In this document: one piece after another, positions 32,338-40,132 of the stretch | Numbering within the stretch: the first letter of the stretch is position 1 | Layout: each line of letters starts with the position of its first letter | Source: Nitrososphaerota archaeon | GTDB lineage: Archaea > Thermoproteota > Nitrososphaeria > Nitrososphaerales > CADDZS01 | DNA length: 40,132 bases | Direction: 5' to 3' | Assembly: GCA_021325255.1 (NCBI GenBank) | Contig: JAJPHP010000017.1 | Span: 1 to 40,132, forward strand | The notes under the pieces: generated by a model | What the model was told of the DNA's origin: nothing | The model's database searches: none | The model's input: only the letters and a program-made list of their open reading frames with translations | Program-made: the position numbers and the translations under genes

Positions 32338-33831
32338 TTGGATTCAAAGTCAAACGACAATCGAGCCTCTCCTTCACAGAGCGATCCCAAGCAACCATTC
32401 GCCATTTCACTTGGTAGCGCTGTGAGCGATCTGATGCAGAGGCCCATGGAGGAGGAGATAAGATACCTTCACGGTCCCGCTAATGTACGCGACCTCTTTC
32501 AGAAACTTACCGCTGAAGCAATTGAGGAAGTTCGCCTAGTATTCCCTTCGGCTACAGCGTTGAAGGAATATTACTTCATCATAGAGCAGCTCGCGAGCCT
32601 ATCTATCTCCCGAAAGAATCATCATCCAAAGGTACGGGTACTTCTCTCGCTTACACCCGACGAGGAGCGCAACAACTCATTTGGGGGAGTGACGCTCAAA
32701 GCGGCTGAGTGGCGAAAGACGGAGCCGATTGACATCGGGATTGGAATCTACGATCGCTCTAAACTCGTTCTGTTCCAGCCCGCCTCCTCTCCGCAAAAGG
32801 AGGGGCCAGAGTCCGCCGAAACTGCGATTCTGATTTCGAACAAATTCATTGTAGCTGCGATTACCGCGTTTTTCAACGTCTTCTGGAAGGAAAGCGAGCT
32901 CAGGGAGACTGGAGACATTGCCCGCAGAGAACTCGTGGAGGCGCTCACTAGAGAGGAGCGGGCAAGGAGAGAGGCTCAGCTCCTGCAAGATATACTCACC
33001 CACGACATCAGGAACTACAACCAGGTAACCAAACTAAGCGTCGAACTCCTGAAGGAAGAGCTCAGAGACAAAGAGAGCGTGCAGATGATCCTCGGCAGTA
33101 TGCTTAACGCGATCGAGGGATCAACCGACTTGCTTGAAAGGGCAAAGAGGCTCGGGCGCGTCATTTCGGAACAGAACCCTAGACTCTATCCTGTGAACCT
33201 GATTGAAATCATAGAGAACTCGCTCGACGTAATCCGGCACGCTTTCCCAGAGAAGAGGATCAAGTACGAGCGTTCAGTTTCGCCTTTGAAAGGTTCCGAA
33301 CTGAGTAAAGTGGAAGGGCAGCAGGAACTCTACGATGGAGCTAGAGGGTCTATTTCGAGGAGGATAATCGCACAGGACATTGCGAATGCATCTTCTGCAA
33401 GTGGTTCGAGTTTCAACTACTGCGCTGTGCTCGCAGACGACCTCCTGAACGAAGTCTTTACCAATCTCTTCTCAAACTCAGTAAAGTACACTGATGGGAA
33501 GGAAGTCAGCATAGTTGTCTCGATAACGGAGGTTCCCGATACAGAAGTGCCGATTGATAATGTGGATATTCGTCAAGGGCAATCTAGTCCGGCTTGGTGG
33601 AAAATCACTGTGACCGACAGGGGGCACGGTATACCTGACCAGTCGAAAGGCGAAGTGTTTTCGAGATATCTAAGAGGAGCGAGGGGAACGGGGCTAGGAA
33701 TGTCGATTGTCCACGCACTCGTTGTGGATCGATATGCGGGGAAGATCGTCTTAAGGAACAGGGTAGAGGGAGATTGCACTCAGGGTACTTCACTTGATAT
33801 CTGGCTCAAGGGAGCTGAGTGGCAATGGTGA
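32338..33831 (+). CDS. Soluble sensor histidine kinase
   Basis: 497 residues without membrane spans. The N-terminal 180 residues contain a sensor-like alpha/beta domain: HGPANVRDLFQKLTAEAIEE, then VRVLLSLTP. It resembles the ligand domain of TrmB-like regulators found in thaumarchaeal kinases. A coiled linker of charged residues (about 180-215) leads to the phosphoacceptor H222 in ILTHDIRNYNQV. The ATP-binding domain shows the N box NEVFTNLFSNSVKYTDG, G1 DRGHGIPD and G2 GTGLGMSIVHAL. All catalytic elements appear intact. No response regulator is nearby, so it is an orphan kinase. The start is TTG at 32338, set by the TATA box. The signal is probably cytoplasmic (inference). Confidence 0.88.
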   Translation: MDSKSNDNRASPSQSDPKQPFAISLGSAVSDLMQRPMEEEIRYLHGPANVRDLFQKLTAEAIEEVRLVFPSATALKEYYFIIEQLASLSISRKNHHPKVRVLLSLTPDEERNNSFGGVTLKAAEWRKTEPIDIGIGIYDRSKLVLFQPASSPQKEGPESAETAILISNKFIVAAITAFFNVFWKESELRETGDIARRELVEALTREERARREAQLLQDILTHDIRNYNQVTKLSVELLKEELRDKESVQMILGSMLNAIEGSTDLLERAKRLGRVISEQNPRLYPVNLIEIIENSLDVIRHAFPEKRIKYERSVSPLKGSELSKVEGQQELYDGARGSISRRIIAQDIANASSASGSSFNYCAVLADDLLNEVFTNLFSNSVKYTDGKEVSIVVSITEVPDTEVPIDNVDIRQGQSSPAWWKITVTDRGHGIPDQSKGEVFSRYLRGARGTGLGMSIVHALVVDRYAGKIVLRNRVEGDCTQGTSLDIWLKGAEWQW

Positions 33832-34002
33832 AGGGCCAAAACCTATCTTTGAGTTCTCTCCTGATTTCGTAAAGGCCTTTGATCTACACTCGTTGGGGGA
33901 GAGTCCAGGTCATAATGGATATCGCTCCTCAAGGAACAGATTTTGATCTCAATTCCAACTGTTGAGCACGAAGGGCCTAAATGCGACCTGCTCCCCTTCA
34001 TT

Positions 34003-34020
34003 ACTGTCCCTCCCGACAGT
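34003..34020. repeat. Hairpin just before the NicO-type gene
   Basis: ACTGTC-CCTCCC-GACAGT, ending ten bases before the presumed TTG start at 34031. It could bind a metal-responsive repressor or act on translation. Confidence 0.4.
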
Positions 34021-34030
34021 GGTGTGAAAA

Positions 34031-34701
34031 TTGGCGATTGTTCTCCTTCCGTTTTTGGTTGCCGTAGCAATCGTTGGCATCCTTCACATATCTGCTTCTG
34101 ATCACTGGGGTACACTTTGTCACTTGGGAAGAACCACCAGTTGGCCAGGAGAAAGTTGTTTGGAGTTTCTTTGGCTACGGCGTTTGGACACGCTGGGCTT
34201 TCGGTTGTCTTGGGGGTCGCTGTAGTGGCCGTCGAGCTTGCATTCTCGAGCTTGGTCTCACTATATCTCACCATTAGCATCGGTTACGCAATGGTTGCGA
34301 TTGGGCTGATAATTGGAGTCAGATCACTCGTTGCACGACACGCAGCGAAAACACCTGGGCAGGAGCTTGAGGAAGAGAAGAAAGTTTTGGAGCACGAGAA
34401 ACCAAGCAGCAGAGATTCTGGGTTTAAGGGCATAAGCTATTTTGCGGTGCTGGGAGCTGCTTTGTCTCCGGATCTAAGTATCACTCCTGTTTTTCTTTCT
34501 GCGATTCCGGCTGGTCTAATTGCGGCAATTGACCTGTCTGTAGTTTTTGCCGTGGCCTCAATCCTTTCGCTTGTAATCCTAGTTCAAGCAGGAACGCTTG
34601 GACTGGCAAAGACATTCGAGCGAGTTCCAGAAAAGTACAACGATTCACTGATCGGCTTCGTGATTGTTGCCGTTGGAATATACGTAATAGTTGCGGGATA
34701 G
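34031..34701 (+). CDS. NicO/NiCoT-like metal transporter, frame broken near the start
   Basis: Two overlapping frames make one protein. The first (from TTG 34031) encodes MAIVLLPFLVAVAIVGILHI followed by SASDHWGTL. HISASDH is the HX4DH nickel/cobalt-binding signature of this superfamily. The second (TTG 34117 to 34701) continues with SLGKNHQLARRKLFGVSLAT and AFGHAGLSVVLGVAV, then four or five more membrane spans and a charged loop near residues 75-100. The switch needs a one-base shift at about 34105-34118 (around ACACTTTGTCA). Without it the metal-binding helix is lost. Real decay, ribosomal frameshifting and a base-calling error are all possible. The transported ion is inferred from the motif only. 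Confidence 0.65.
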
Positions 34702-34764
34702 CAAGAACAGTGAGCTAAACACCAATAACCTCCATTCTGGCAATGGCATGTCAGTTGTGTTAGT

Positions 34765-34938
34765 TCAGATCCCTTTTTCCTCGATCTGGCTGATGCACTC
34801 TTTGCAGACGAGGTTGTACGACTTGACCGACAAGCCTCCCATCTGCGTTGTGACTTCAGAGTGATCCTTGCACACGCCTCTGCCGCATTTGGTGCAGACC
34901 CCCCTCGCATCTGTATCGGGACAAAAGTAGCATTTCAT
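34765..34938 (-). CDS. DUF2180-like small zinc protein, 57 residues
   Basis: Short gene of 57 residues, easy to miss. The protein begins MKCYFCPDTDARGVC and has paired zinc ligands C3/C6, C15/C18, C23/H26 and C45/C48, a B-box-like double zinc site. It matches the archaeal DUF2180 pattern (MKCYxC...CxxCGxGxCxxH). A GGGGAG element stands about eight bases before the ATG at 34938, and a TTAAGATA box lies further upstream near 34968-34975. It is convergent with the NicO-type gene. The function of the family is unknown; a zinc-dependent adaptor is likely. Confidence 0.75.
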   Translation of the reverse strand: MKCYFCPDTDARGVCTKCGRGVCKDHSEVTTQMGGLSVKSYNLVCKECISQIEEKGI

Positions 34939-35233
34939 GGTAGCTCCCCTCTAGACCTCCATATCGTATCTTAAGAAGTCTTGCTTCTAAAGAGGTATCT
35001 TATTGGGAGTGATTTGGAGGGCAAGCTTTTTGGTGCTACTGAACCAATTTTCTGTAGAACTTTGGTCGATTTAGCGTCCAAGTGAGACCTTGAAGCTATT
35101 GCCCTGTTGAAAATAGGGCACAGCCTAACGCCGTCATAATTGGCAAGCCAGTTTGTCTACCATACATTTTCATTTGATATCCAATTCAAAAATTCATTTT
35201 TGAGACTTTATTCCTAATCACTGTCACATTGTT
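34939..35233. other. Intergenic region between the DUF2180 and methyltransferase genes
   Basis: 295 AT-rich bases. One hairpin is visible: TGCCCT (35100-35105) with AGGGCA (35115-35120) around a 9-base loop. No gene was recognised. Confidence 0.45.
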
Positions 35234-36004
35234 TCACTTTTGATCCAATTTCTTCGCGGCAACGCGAATTCTCACATAATCCACAACCCACGCACCGTTG
35301 CGAAAACTGGTACTCCTGAGCCTCTCTTCAACCTCCCGAATCACTTGAGTACTCTCTTTGGGAGGCAGCTCTGCCATGAGTCCTGCGACAAATGTCCTCA
35401 ACCAGCTCTCGAGTCCGTTTTCTCCTCCTTCAAGTTCGGCGGGACGATCAAACAACTGCGCGAATGTTGTGACGAACCCTTCCTCTTCCAAGAGCTTTGA
35501 GAATTCAGCGATGCTTGGAAAGTACCATAGATTGGATATTCTGTCTCCATAACGGTTCAGAGATTGTCTTAACGCGCTGAGAACCATGCTCACGTTCCCT
35601 TTGCCGCCGAATTCTGCTACAAACCGGCCACCTGGCTTGAGACTCTTCGAAATTGATCTGACGGCATTTCTCGGAGAACGAACCCAGTGAAGAGCTGCGT
35701 TTGAGAATGCTGCATCAAAGGAGTACGGAAAAGTAAAATCCTCCACGCCTGCCAATTCGAACTCTAGGCTGGGAAAATTCTTTCTCGCTTGATCAATCAT
35801 GTCCTGCGAGTTGTCGATTCCAACTACATTTGCCCCACTCTTCGCAATCATGCTCGTCAGGTGGCCCGTGCCGCACCCAATGTCTAAGATTCGCTCGCCA
35901 CTTCTGGGTGCAAGCATTTCGACAAGATCTTGACCATACTTCCACACGAACGAATGCTTTTCGTCATATTCGCTTGCGTTCCATTTCAATAATCGAATTG
36001 CCAC
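35234..36004 (-). CDS. SAM-dependent methyltransferase (trans-aconitate methyltransferase-like)
   Basis: 256 residues, class I Rossmann methyltransferase. Motif I is ILDIGCGTGHLT (39-50); the acidic end of strand 2 is VVGIDNS (59-65); motif IV region FDAAFSNAALHWV (94-106); post-motif KPGGRFVAEFGGKGNV. The SNAALHWV signature and the FGGKGN segment are typical of the Tam/ubiquinone-biosynthesis-like group acting on small acids. The start is GTG at 36004. A CTTATTCTTA box about 25-35 bases upstream on the minus strand fits a leaderless mRNA. It is flanked by empty regions, so it is monocistronic. The substrate is not known. Confidence 0.88.
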   Translation of the reverse strand: MAIRLLKWNASEYDEKHSFVWKYGQDLVEMLAPRSGERILDIGCGTGHLTSMIAKSGANVVGIDNSQDMIDQARKNFPSLEFELAGVEDFTFPYSFDAAFSNAALHWVRSPRNAVRSISKSLKPGGRFVAEFGGKGNVSMVLSALRQSLNRYGDRISNLWYFPSIAEFSKLLEEEGFVTTFAQLFDRPAELEGGENGLESWLRTFVAGLMAELPPKESTQVIREVEERLRSTSFRNGAWVVDYVRIRVAAKKLDQK

Positions 36005-36276
36005 CTCAGACTAGCTGAGACGTGTAAGAATAAGCGTGCTCTTCTGCAAATTCAGTGACGATTATGCCTTGCTACGTAGATATGTGAATCAATCGTTGCT
36101 TTAGCAAAACATAATGTGTGTAATACCCTTATTCGCATGATTTGATTTGAAAAAATATCTGCTGGTTGGTTAGGCGCTGGCGGGGTCGGCGGAACTATGA
36201 ATCATCTTGGGTCCTGTCGTCGCTTTGAACAAGCACTCTGACCTGGCAACGGAATAGGAGACTTTACACGAGTTTC

Positions 36277-36804
36277 TTAGATCTTGTCCTGCTTTAGCAC
36301 TCTCGACGTTTCAAACCAGAACAGACCGGCAAGCACTGCAGCTACTACGATCCCATAGGAGAGCAAGACCCCCACAGCAAGTGAGGGCGCTCTGCTTTCC
36401 GAAAGAAGACTATTCGGGGAAAAGTAGACGAGCACACAGAGAACAATCCATCCGAAGAGAAAAAAAGTTGCAAGCGCCGAGTGAAAGACATACCTCGGTA
36501 TCAGGAATCGCCTCAGGCGAAAATAGTGCTTAAGGTACAGTTTACTGACCGAGTAATGTCCGTCCGCGGATTTGCTGGCTAGCCCAAGCCTTTCAAGCTT
36601 CTCAAGATGGAAAATTGCGAGTGATGGCGTGCTCATTTGGAGACGCTTCTGCACCTCTCTAGCAGCCAGCGCTTCCCTTGACGTCAGGAGGAGCCTGTAC
36701 ACCCTGAGAGTTGGGCCCACGAGCGCTGAGTCGGGGTCAGAAGGAGCAGTGGAATTCGAATTCTGCAGCGACGAGTCACGAACTCTCTGCCAAGGCGTCC
36801 GCAC
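36277..36804 (-). CDS. Membrane-tethered winged-helix regulator
   Basis: 175 residues. A polar N-terminus (1-28) is followed by a winged helix at about 29-90: LRVYRLLLTSREALAAREVQ, MSTPSLAIFHLEKLERLGL, then GHYSVSK for the wing. After a basic stretch come two membrane spans (about 104-128 and 139-163) and a short polar tail. The DNA-binding domain would face the cytoplasm. Archaea have several such one-component membrane regulators. The start is GTG at 36804; other starts within the first 28 residues are possible. It is divergent from the YVTN surface-protein gene, 142 bases away, which it may control (inference). Confidence 0.75.
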   Translation of the reverse strand: MRTPWQRVRDSSLQNSNSTAPSDPDSALVGPTLRVYRLLLTSREALAAREVQKRLQMSTPSLAIFHLEKLERLGLASKSADGHYSVSKLYLKHYFRLRRFLIPRYVFHSALATFFLFGWIVLCVLVYFSPNSLLSESRAPSLAVGVLLSYGIVVAAVLAGLFWFETSRVLKQDKI

Positions 36805-36946
36805 GCTAAGGAGCAGCTTGAAAGGTTGAATGTAAGGTTGACTGAAGGTTCATCTGTTCAAGAAAGTAGAACAACCGAGAGAGGGCAACTTTGACAAGTT
36901 CTATGGCATAGAATTAAGAATCAACACTGCGCATGCACACGACAAA

Positions 36947-38272
36947 ATGGCCGAGTTCAGGACACAAATCATCCGCAATGTGGTTATTGCGGGCATCGTG
37001 TTTTCAACGATAATGGGCGGGCTATTGTATGCAAATTTGCAAATCTCCGGCGGCGTTAGAGGTGCCAACAGTGCTCAGAGTGCTGTGACTACAGCGACTA
37101 CCAGTCTTCAGTCTGCCAATTCAACGTATAGTCTTAGCACTACTTTGGAGAGATCCGCTTCATATCTATCTTCAGAGACTCTTTCTTTGAGTTCCACCCC
37201 TGCTGCCGCCAGTAATCTTACTCTCTCGACAGTAACAACGACCGAGTCACCGTACAGCACTTCAACTTTTGAGATTACAAATTCTAGCCAGAGCGAAACC
37301 CCGCCCTACACTTCATCCTCACAATGTCCAGGTGAGTACACCACCTCGCCCTACTTTGAGAATAACACGATCACCACGCAGTATGCACCGTATGGAATGG
37401 CCTACGATAATGCGACCAACGAGCTCTACGTGGCAAACAGCAGGAGTTACACCGTCTCTGCCATAAATCTGAAGACCAACGCAACAAGCGCAGTAATTCC
37501 AGTCGGCGTTCTGCCGACGGGTGTTGCGTACGACCCTTCAAACGATGAGGTCTATGTCGCAAACACTTGCTCAGACACCGTCTCCGTAATCAATCCTTCG
37601 GTTCATCGTGTAGTCTTTACGATCCAGGTTCCAAGCCAGCCCATTGATGCTATTTACGATCCAGCCAACGGCCACATCTACGTTTCCGAAACTGGCAATC
37701 GAAACAATACGCAGACAAGCAACGGGACGCTCTCAGTGATTGATGGAAAAACAAACACGGTCATCCAGAATGTCCAGATCGGAGGCAATTCGTGGATGAT
37801 TGACCTGAACCTAGCGACGAATGAGATCTACGTGGTAGACCATGGCGCCGCAGCGGATTCAACGAATGAAAACATCACCGTTGTTAATGCAACGACTAAT
37901 CGAGTAGAAGCGAGAATTCCAATTGGTGTTCCTCTGTTTGGAATCGCGTACGATCCTTCAAACAACGAGATTTACGCCTCTACCTGGGCGGGAAACACGG
38001 TCTACGTAGTCAACGCGAGCAGCCATGCTCTCATCACCAATATCAGTGTCGGCGGTGCGCTTGTAGGTATCGGATACAACTCTCTGAATCAAGAGATCTA
38101 CATCGTGAGCAATGGGGATAGCACAGTGTATCTTGTTTCGAGCAAGGATAACTCTGTCGTCGGCAACGTTCAGGTCGGCCCTGCGCCGAAACTTGCTTAC
38201 TTTGTTCCATCAACTGGTGCCATGTACGTTTCCAACACGGGTGACTCTAGCCTCTCCGTCCTTGGTTCCTAA
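36947..38272 (+). CDS. Surface-anchored YVTN beta-propeller protein
   Basis: 441 residues. A single N-terminal membrane span (about 10-30) anchors the protein. A Ser/Thr-rich, glycosylation-prone linker (about 38-125) follows, then a beta-propeller of repeated YVTN units such as GMAYDNATNELYVANS, GVAYDPSNDEVYVANT, YDPANGHIYVSET and GIAYDPSNNEIYAST. Many Asn-X-Ser/Thr sequons are present. Such proteins occur in archaeal cell envelopes and are thought to mediate adhesion or cell-cell contact. The ATG at 36947 is preceded by an AT-rich box near 36909-36918. The membrane-tethered winged-helix gene is divergent. The class is clear; the binding partner is unknown. Confidence 0.88.
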   Translation: MAEFRTQIIRNVVIAGIVFSTIMGGLLYANLQISGGVRGANSAQSAVTTATTSLQSANSTYSLSTTLERSASYLSSETLSLSSTPAAASNLTLSTVTTTESPYSTSTFEITNSSQSETPPYTSSSQCPGEYTTSPYFENNTITTQYAPYGMAYDNATNELYVANSRSYTVSAINLKTNATSAVIPVGVLPTGVAYDPSNDEVYVANTCSDTVSVINPSVHRVVFTIQVPSQPIDAIYDPANGHIYVSETGNRNNTQTSNGTLSVIDGKTNTVIQNVQIGGNSWMIDLNLATNEIYVVDHGAAADSTNENITVVNATTNRVEARIPIGVPLFGIAYDPSNNEIYASTWAGNTVYVVNASSHALITNISVGGALVGIGYNSLNQEIYIVSNGDSTVYLVSSKDNSVVGNVQVGPAPKLAYFVPSTGAMYVSNTGDSSLSVLGS

Positions 38273-38606
38273 GGATTCCATACGCAACGAAATTTGGAAT
38301 TCTTTCGAACTCTTAGTTCTAACTCGCAATGACTTGAAGAGCAAGGTTGGGTTACCTGAAATGATTTAGCTGTGGTACTATCCGCATATCTATCCCTCGG
38401 AACTATCTCGAAAAATACCCTTAACTAGGACAGACTCTGAGGCGACACGGCTCTTCCAAATTCTGCTCCCTACGCTCTAGAAGAATTCTTCTTTGAATTT
38501 TGCTTTAGCAGCGAGCGCGCCACTCTATTGTATCTGCTTAGGGCGAAATATCACTCTCTTGAAATAGGCGACTAGACCACTTCAATTAACATAGGCGCAT
38601 GTTGCC
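38273..38606. other. Intergenic region between YVTN and zinc-ribbon genes
   Basis: 334 bases without a recognised gene. A 14-bp perfect palindrome lies at 38479-38492. Confidence 0.5.
38479..38492. repeat. 14-bp perfect palindrome
   Basis: AGAAGAA joined directly to TTCTTCT, about 115 bases before the zinc-ribbon gene. It could be an operator or chance in an AT-rich stretch. Confidence 0.35.
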
Positions 38607-39005
38607 ATGACAGAGGAGCAGCAGCAAACAGAAACCAAGAAGAAACGAAGGGAGCAACAGCCAAGTAGATCAAAAGAGGCTCAAGAAACGAAGAAGGAAA
38701 AGCTTCCCGAGGAAAAGGAATTCGAAAAGCTGATCACAATACTCGACGATTTGAAAAAGCAGGGGAAATTCCTCGCAGTGCAAATCTGCCCCCAGTGCAA
38801 AAGTGCCAGACTCAGAAGGGTCGGGAGCATGAGCGGCGACATGTCGGGGCAGATGGACATGACCAATCCAAAGTTCGAATGCTTGGATTGCGGTTGGAGA
38901 GGTCGTATTGCAATCTACGCGACAAACCAGCCGATCGACAAGAAACAAATGGAGGTCGTCGCTGACTTTACTGATTTAGAGAAAGAGAAAGAGGAATATC
39001 GCTAA
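38607..39005 (+). CDS. Zinc-ribbon protein with charged N-terminus
   Basis: 132 residues. The first 50 are extremely rich in Glu, Lys and Gln (MTEEQQQTETKKKRREQQ...) and probably disordered or coiled. A helical stretch EFEKLITILDDLKKQG follows, then a zinc ribbon with C61-P-Q-C64 and C92-L-D-C95, and an acidic tail. Ribbon type CPQC...CLDCGWRG resembles transcription-factor-like or RNA-polymerase-associated ribbons. It also resembles small conserved proteins I associate with Thaumarchaeota. A nucleic-acid-linked role is likely but unproven. The ATG at 38607 is clear. Confidence 0.75.
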   Translation: MTEEQQQTETKKKRREQQPSRSKEAQETKKEKLPEEKEFEKLITILDDLKKQGKFLAVQICPQCKSARLRRVGSMSGDMSGQMDMTNPKFECLDCGWRGRIAIYATNQPIDKKQMEVVADFTDLEKEKEEYR

Positions 39006-39179
39006 CGCTCGTGTCACTTACCGGGTTGTTATCGCACTAATTATACTGCAGCGTGAAGATAGTCCACAAACGATGACAGGATTAGAATAAGTACATAGAA
39101 GTCCAATTTCGCAGAACGAACCCACGTTTAGATCACAGCATCTTAAATGATCGCGCCTTGTGCCTAATGTGAATGCAGT

Positions 39180-39419
39180 TTGGTTTTCAGGAAATGCCCC
39201 AGTTGTCACAAATACTTAGCCTCTATCGAAGCAAAACGGGAACAGTTGACGGGCGGAGGATTTCAAGTCGGGGGATCTGCTCCGCTTCCCGCTGGCCACG
39301 GGGAATCTCAAAGAGCTCGCGATTTTCGCTTCAGTAAGCACGTTGTGACATACAAGGTGACCTTCCGGTGCAGGCACTGTGGGCACGAATGGGCTGAACT
39401 TCAGAAAAAGAAGATTTAG
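39180..39419 (+). CDS. Small zinc-ribbon protein, 79 residues
   Basis: Two CxxC knuckles: C6-P-S-C9 near the start and C64-R-H-C67-G-H at the end (FRCRHCGHEWAELQ). A Gly/Ala-rich loop lies between them. The fold resembles ribosomal or transcription zinc ribbons. The start is TTG at 39180. A TTAAATGA box at 39143-39150 lies about 30-37 bases upstream, so a leaderless transcript is plausible. It is downstream of another zinc-ribbon gene on the same strand. No function can be named. Confidence 0.65.
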   Translation: MVFRKCPSCHKYLASIEAKREQLTGGGFQVGGSAPLPAGHGESQRARDFRFSKHVVTYKVTFRCRHCGHEWAELQKKKI

Positions 39420-39536
39420 TACTTATAGTTCTTCCTGCCCCTTTCTTCTGCAAGTCTCTCCTGAGAAACGAAGAAACACTTTTTCTTCCCGAGACGCAGC
39501 CTCTCAAAATAGTTGATCCTGTTTTATCGCGTAATT

Positions 39537-40067
39537 CTAGTCCTTGGTATTCTTTCTCCCAACTATTCTCAACAAGGGAAACATTGCAAAGAGTGTGAGG
39601 TTGGCTGTCGCAGGAGAAATCCCCGGGGGTAGTAGGAACGAGACACCGATCGCGAGGGCAAATACAATTGAGGGAACGTAGCCTCGAAGTCGAATGTTTC
39701 TGACCTGATCTTGCGTTAGTGACTTGCTTATCAGCAGTTGCTTACTCGTTGCATGATTCCACACCGAATTCAACGCCAGGCCTCCCATAAATTGAGACAG
39801 ATTGTAGATGATCAGGGCAACCTCAATATCTCCGTATTGATCCAAGATTTCAGTCAGAAATGGAATTATTGTAATGAATAATAGAAAAACAAGATTCCTC
39901 CACATTAACGCTGCGTCGTATCCGATTATGTATCGGAACAGCCTGTGGTGGGCGACCCACCAGACTGCAATTATGAAAAAACTGAGACCTCTATAGGAGC
40001 GCGCGTGGCGACAAAAATGGTGGGCGTGTGTGTGGAGGCGAGTATCGTGCATTGAAGATTGTATCAT
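39537..40067 (-). CDS. TMEM175-like potassium channel, probably 5'-truncated
   Basis: 176 residues. From residue 28 onward it matches the DUF1211/TMEM175 family: LSFFIIAVWWVAHHRLF, then ALMWRNLVFLLFITIIPFLTEIL, and two more hydrophobic segments at about 128-146 and 153-167. The hallmark first helix of the family (FSDGVFAIAITLL) is absent. The first 27 residues, rich in His and Arg, look unrelated. The start codon falls inside the left arm of an inverted repeat at 40057-40127. This suggests an insertion or rearrangement that removed the first helix. A full bacterial or archaeal member is about 200 residues with six helices. Probably non-functional as drawn. Confidence 0.6.
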   Translation of the reverse strand: MIQSSMHDTRLHTHAHHFCRHARSYRGLSFFIIAVWWVAHHRLFRYIIGYDAALMWRNLVFLLFITIIPFLTEILDQYGDIEVALIIYNLSQFMGGLALNSVWNHATSKQLLISKSLTQDQVRNIRLRGYVPSIVFALAIGVSFLLPPGISPATANLTLFAMFPLLRIVGRKNTKD

Positions 40068-40127
40068 ATTGTTACGGCAAATTATATTGAATGATGATAA
40101 TTTGCCAATTTTCTAAATGATACAATC
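40057..40127. repeat. Nested inverted repeat at the right edge
   Basis: Outer arms GATTGTATCAT (40057-40067) and ATGATACAATC (40117-40127) are perfect over 11 bp. Inner arms GGCAAATTAT (40076-40085) and ATAATTTGCC (40097-40106) are perfect over 10 bp. The 71-bp unit looks like a miniature element end, a recombination site or a cruciform-forming operator. The short ATTG word occurs near both edges, which could be a remnant target duplication. Confidence 0.6.
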
Positions 40128-40132
40128 ATTGG

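Noticed and set aside
34584..34910. 108-codon minus-strand frame next to the NicO-type gene
   Set aside because: The overlapping frame with paired Cys/His zinc ligands (34765-34938) is the convincing gene.
1..40132. CRISPR array, toxin-antitoxin or restriction system
   Set aside because: No regularly spaced direct repeats and no recognisable nuclease, methylase-restriction or toxin pair were seen.

Overview
The window reads as chromosomal DNA of an archaeon, most likely a non-ammonia-oxidising member of the Thaumarchaeota/Nitrososphaerota. This is an inference. It rests on an archaeal tRNA gene with bulge-helix-bulge introns, a diphthine synthase (DphB), a DUF2180-type zinc protein, small zinc-ribbon proteins, a very divergent FtsZ/tubulin-like protein, a B-type haem-copper oxidase with a membrane cupredoxin, many TTG starts, and AT-rich TATA-like boxes placed for short or absent leaders. 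No ammonia-oxidation genes, CRISPR array or rRNA were seen.

Layout. 0.26-13.3 kb is a nearly complete fatty-acid beta-oxidation block: two thiolases (one paired with a DUF35 zinc-ribbon/OB protein), two acyl-CoA dehydrogenases, two 3-hydroxyacyl-CoA dehydrogenases, an enoyl-CoA hydratase, an acyl-CoA ligase, a thioredoxin reductase, and a degenerate ETF beta/alpha pair. 13.5-17.0 kb holds a DphB-DUF357 fusion, a presenilin-like intramembrane aspartyl protease and a GT-C-type membrane glycosyltransferase. 17.3-24.2 kb holds a BlaI-type repressor with an M48/M56-type membrane zinc protease. It continues with a GT2 glycosyltransferase, a nucleotidyltransferase-like protein, a flavin/F420-barrel plus methyltransferase fusion, a small membrane protein and the FtsZ-like protein. 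24.2-25.3 kb is a gene-poor stretch with perfect palindromes and a SWIM zinc-finger gene. 25.3-30.4 kb carries a second acyl-CoA ligase and the respiratory genes in transcription order coxB, coxA, cupredoxin on the minus strand.

30.7-31.0 kb contains the most striking object: a tRNA-Tyr(GTA) gene interrupted by three introns (after tRNA positions 30, 37 and 59). Removing them leaves a perfect 74-nt cloverleaf. 31.0-40.1 kb holds a nitrilase-family hydrolase, a soluble histidine kinase, a frame-broken NicO-type metal transporter, a small DUF2180 gene, a methyltransferase, a membrane-tethered winged-helix regulator, a YVTN surface protein and two zinc-ribbon proteins. At the right edge a TMEM175-like channel gene looks truncated at a 71-bp nested inverted repeat.

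How the genes work together. Fatty acids activated by the ligases would pass through dehydrogenase, hydratase, 3-hydroxyacyl-CoA dehydrogenase and thiolase to acetyl-CoA. Electrons could leave through the ETF-like proteins and reach O2 through the B-type oxidase. Three genes (etfA-like, the methyltransferase fusion, NicO) each need a single-base shift near their 5' end to read through. That could be real decay, recoding or base-calling error.
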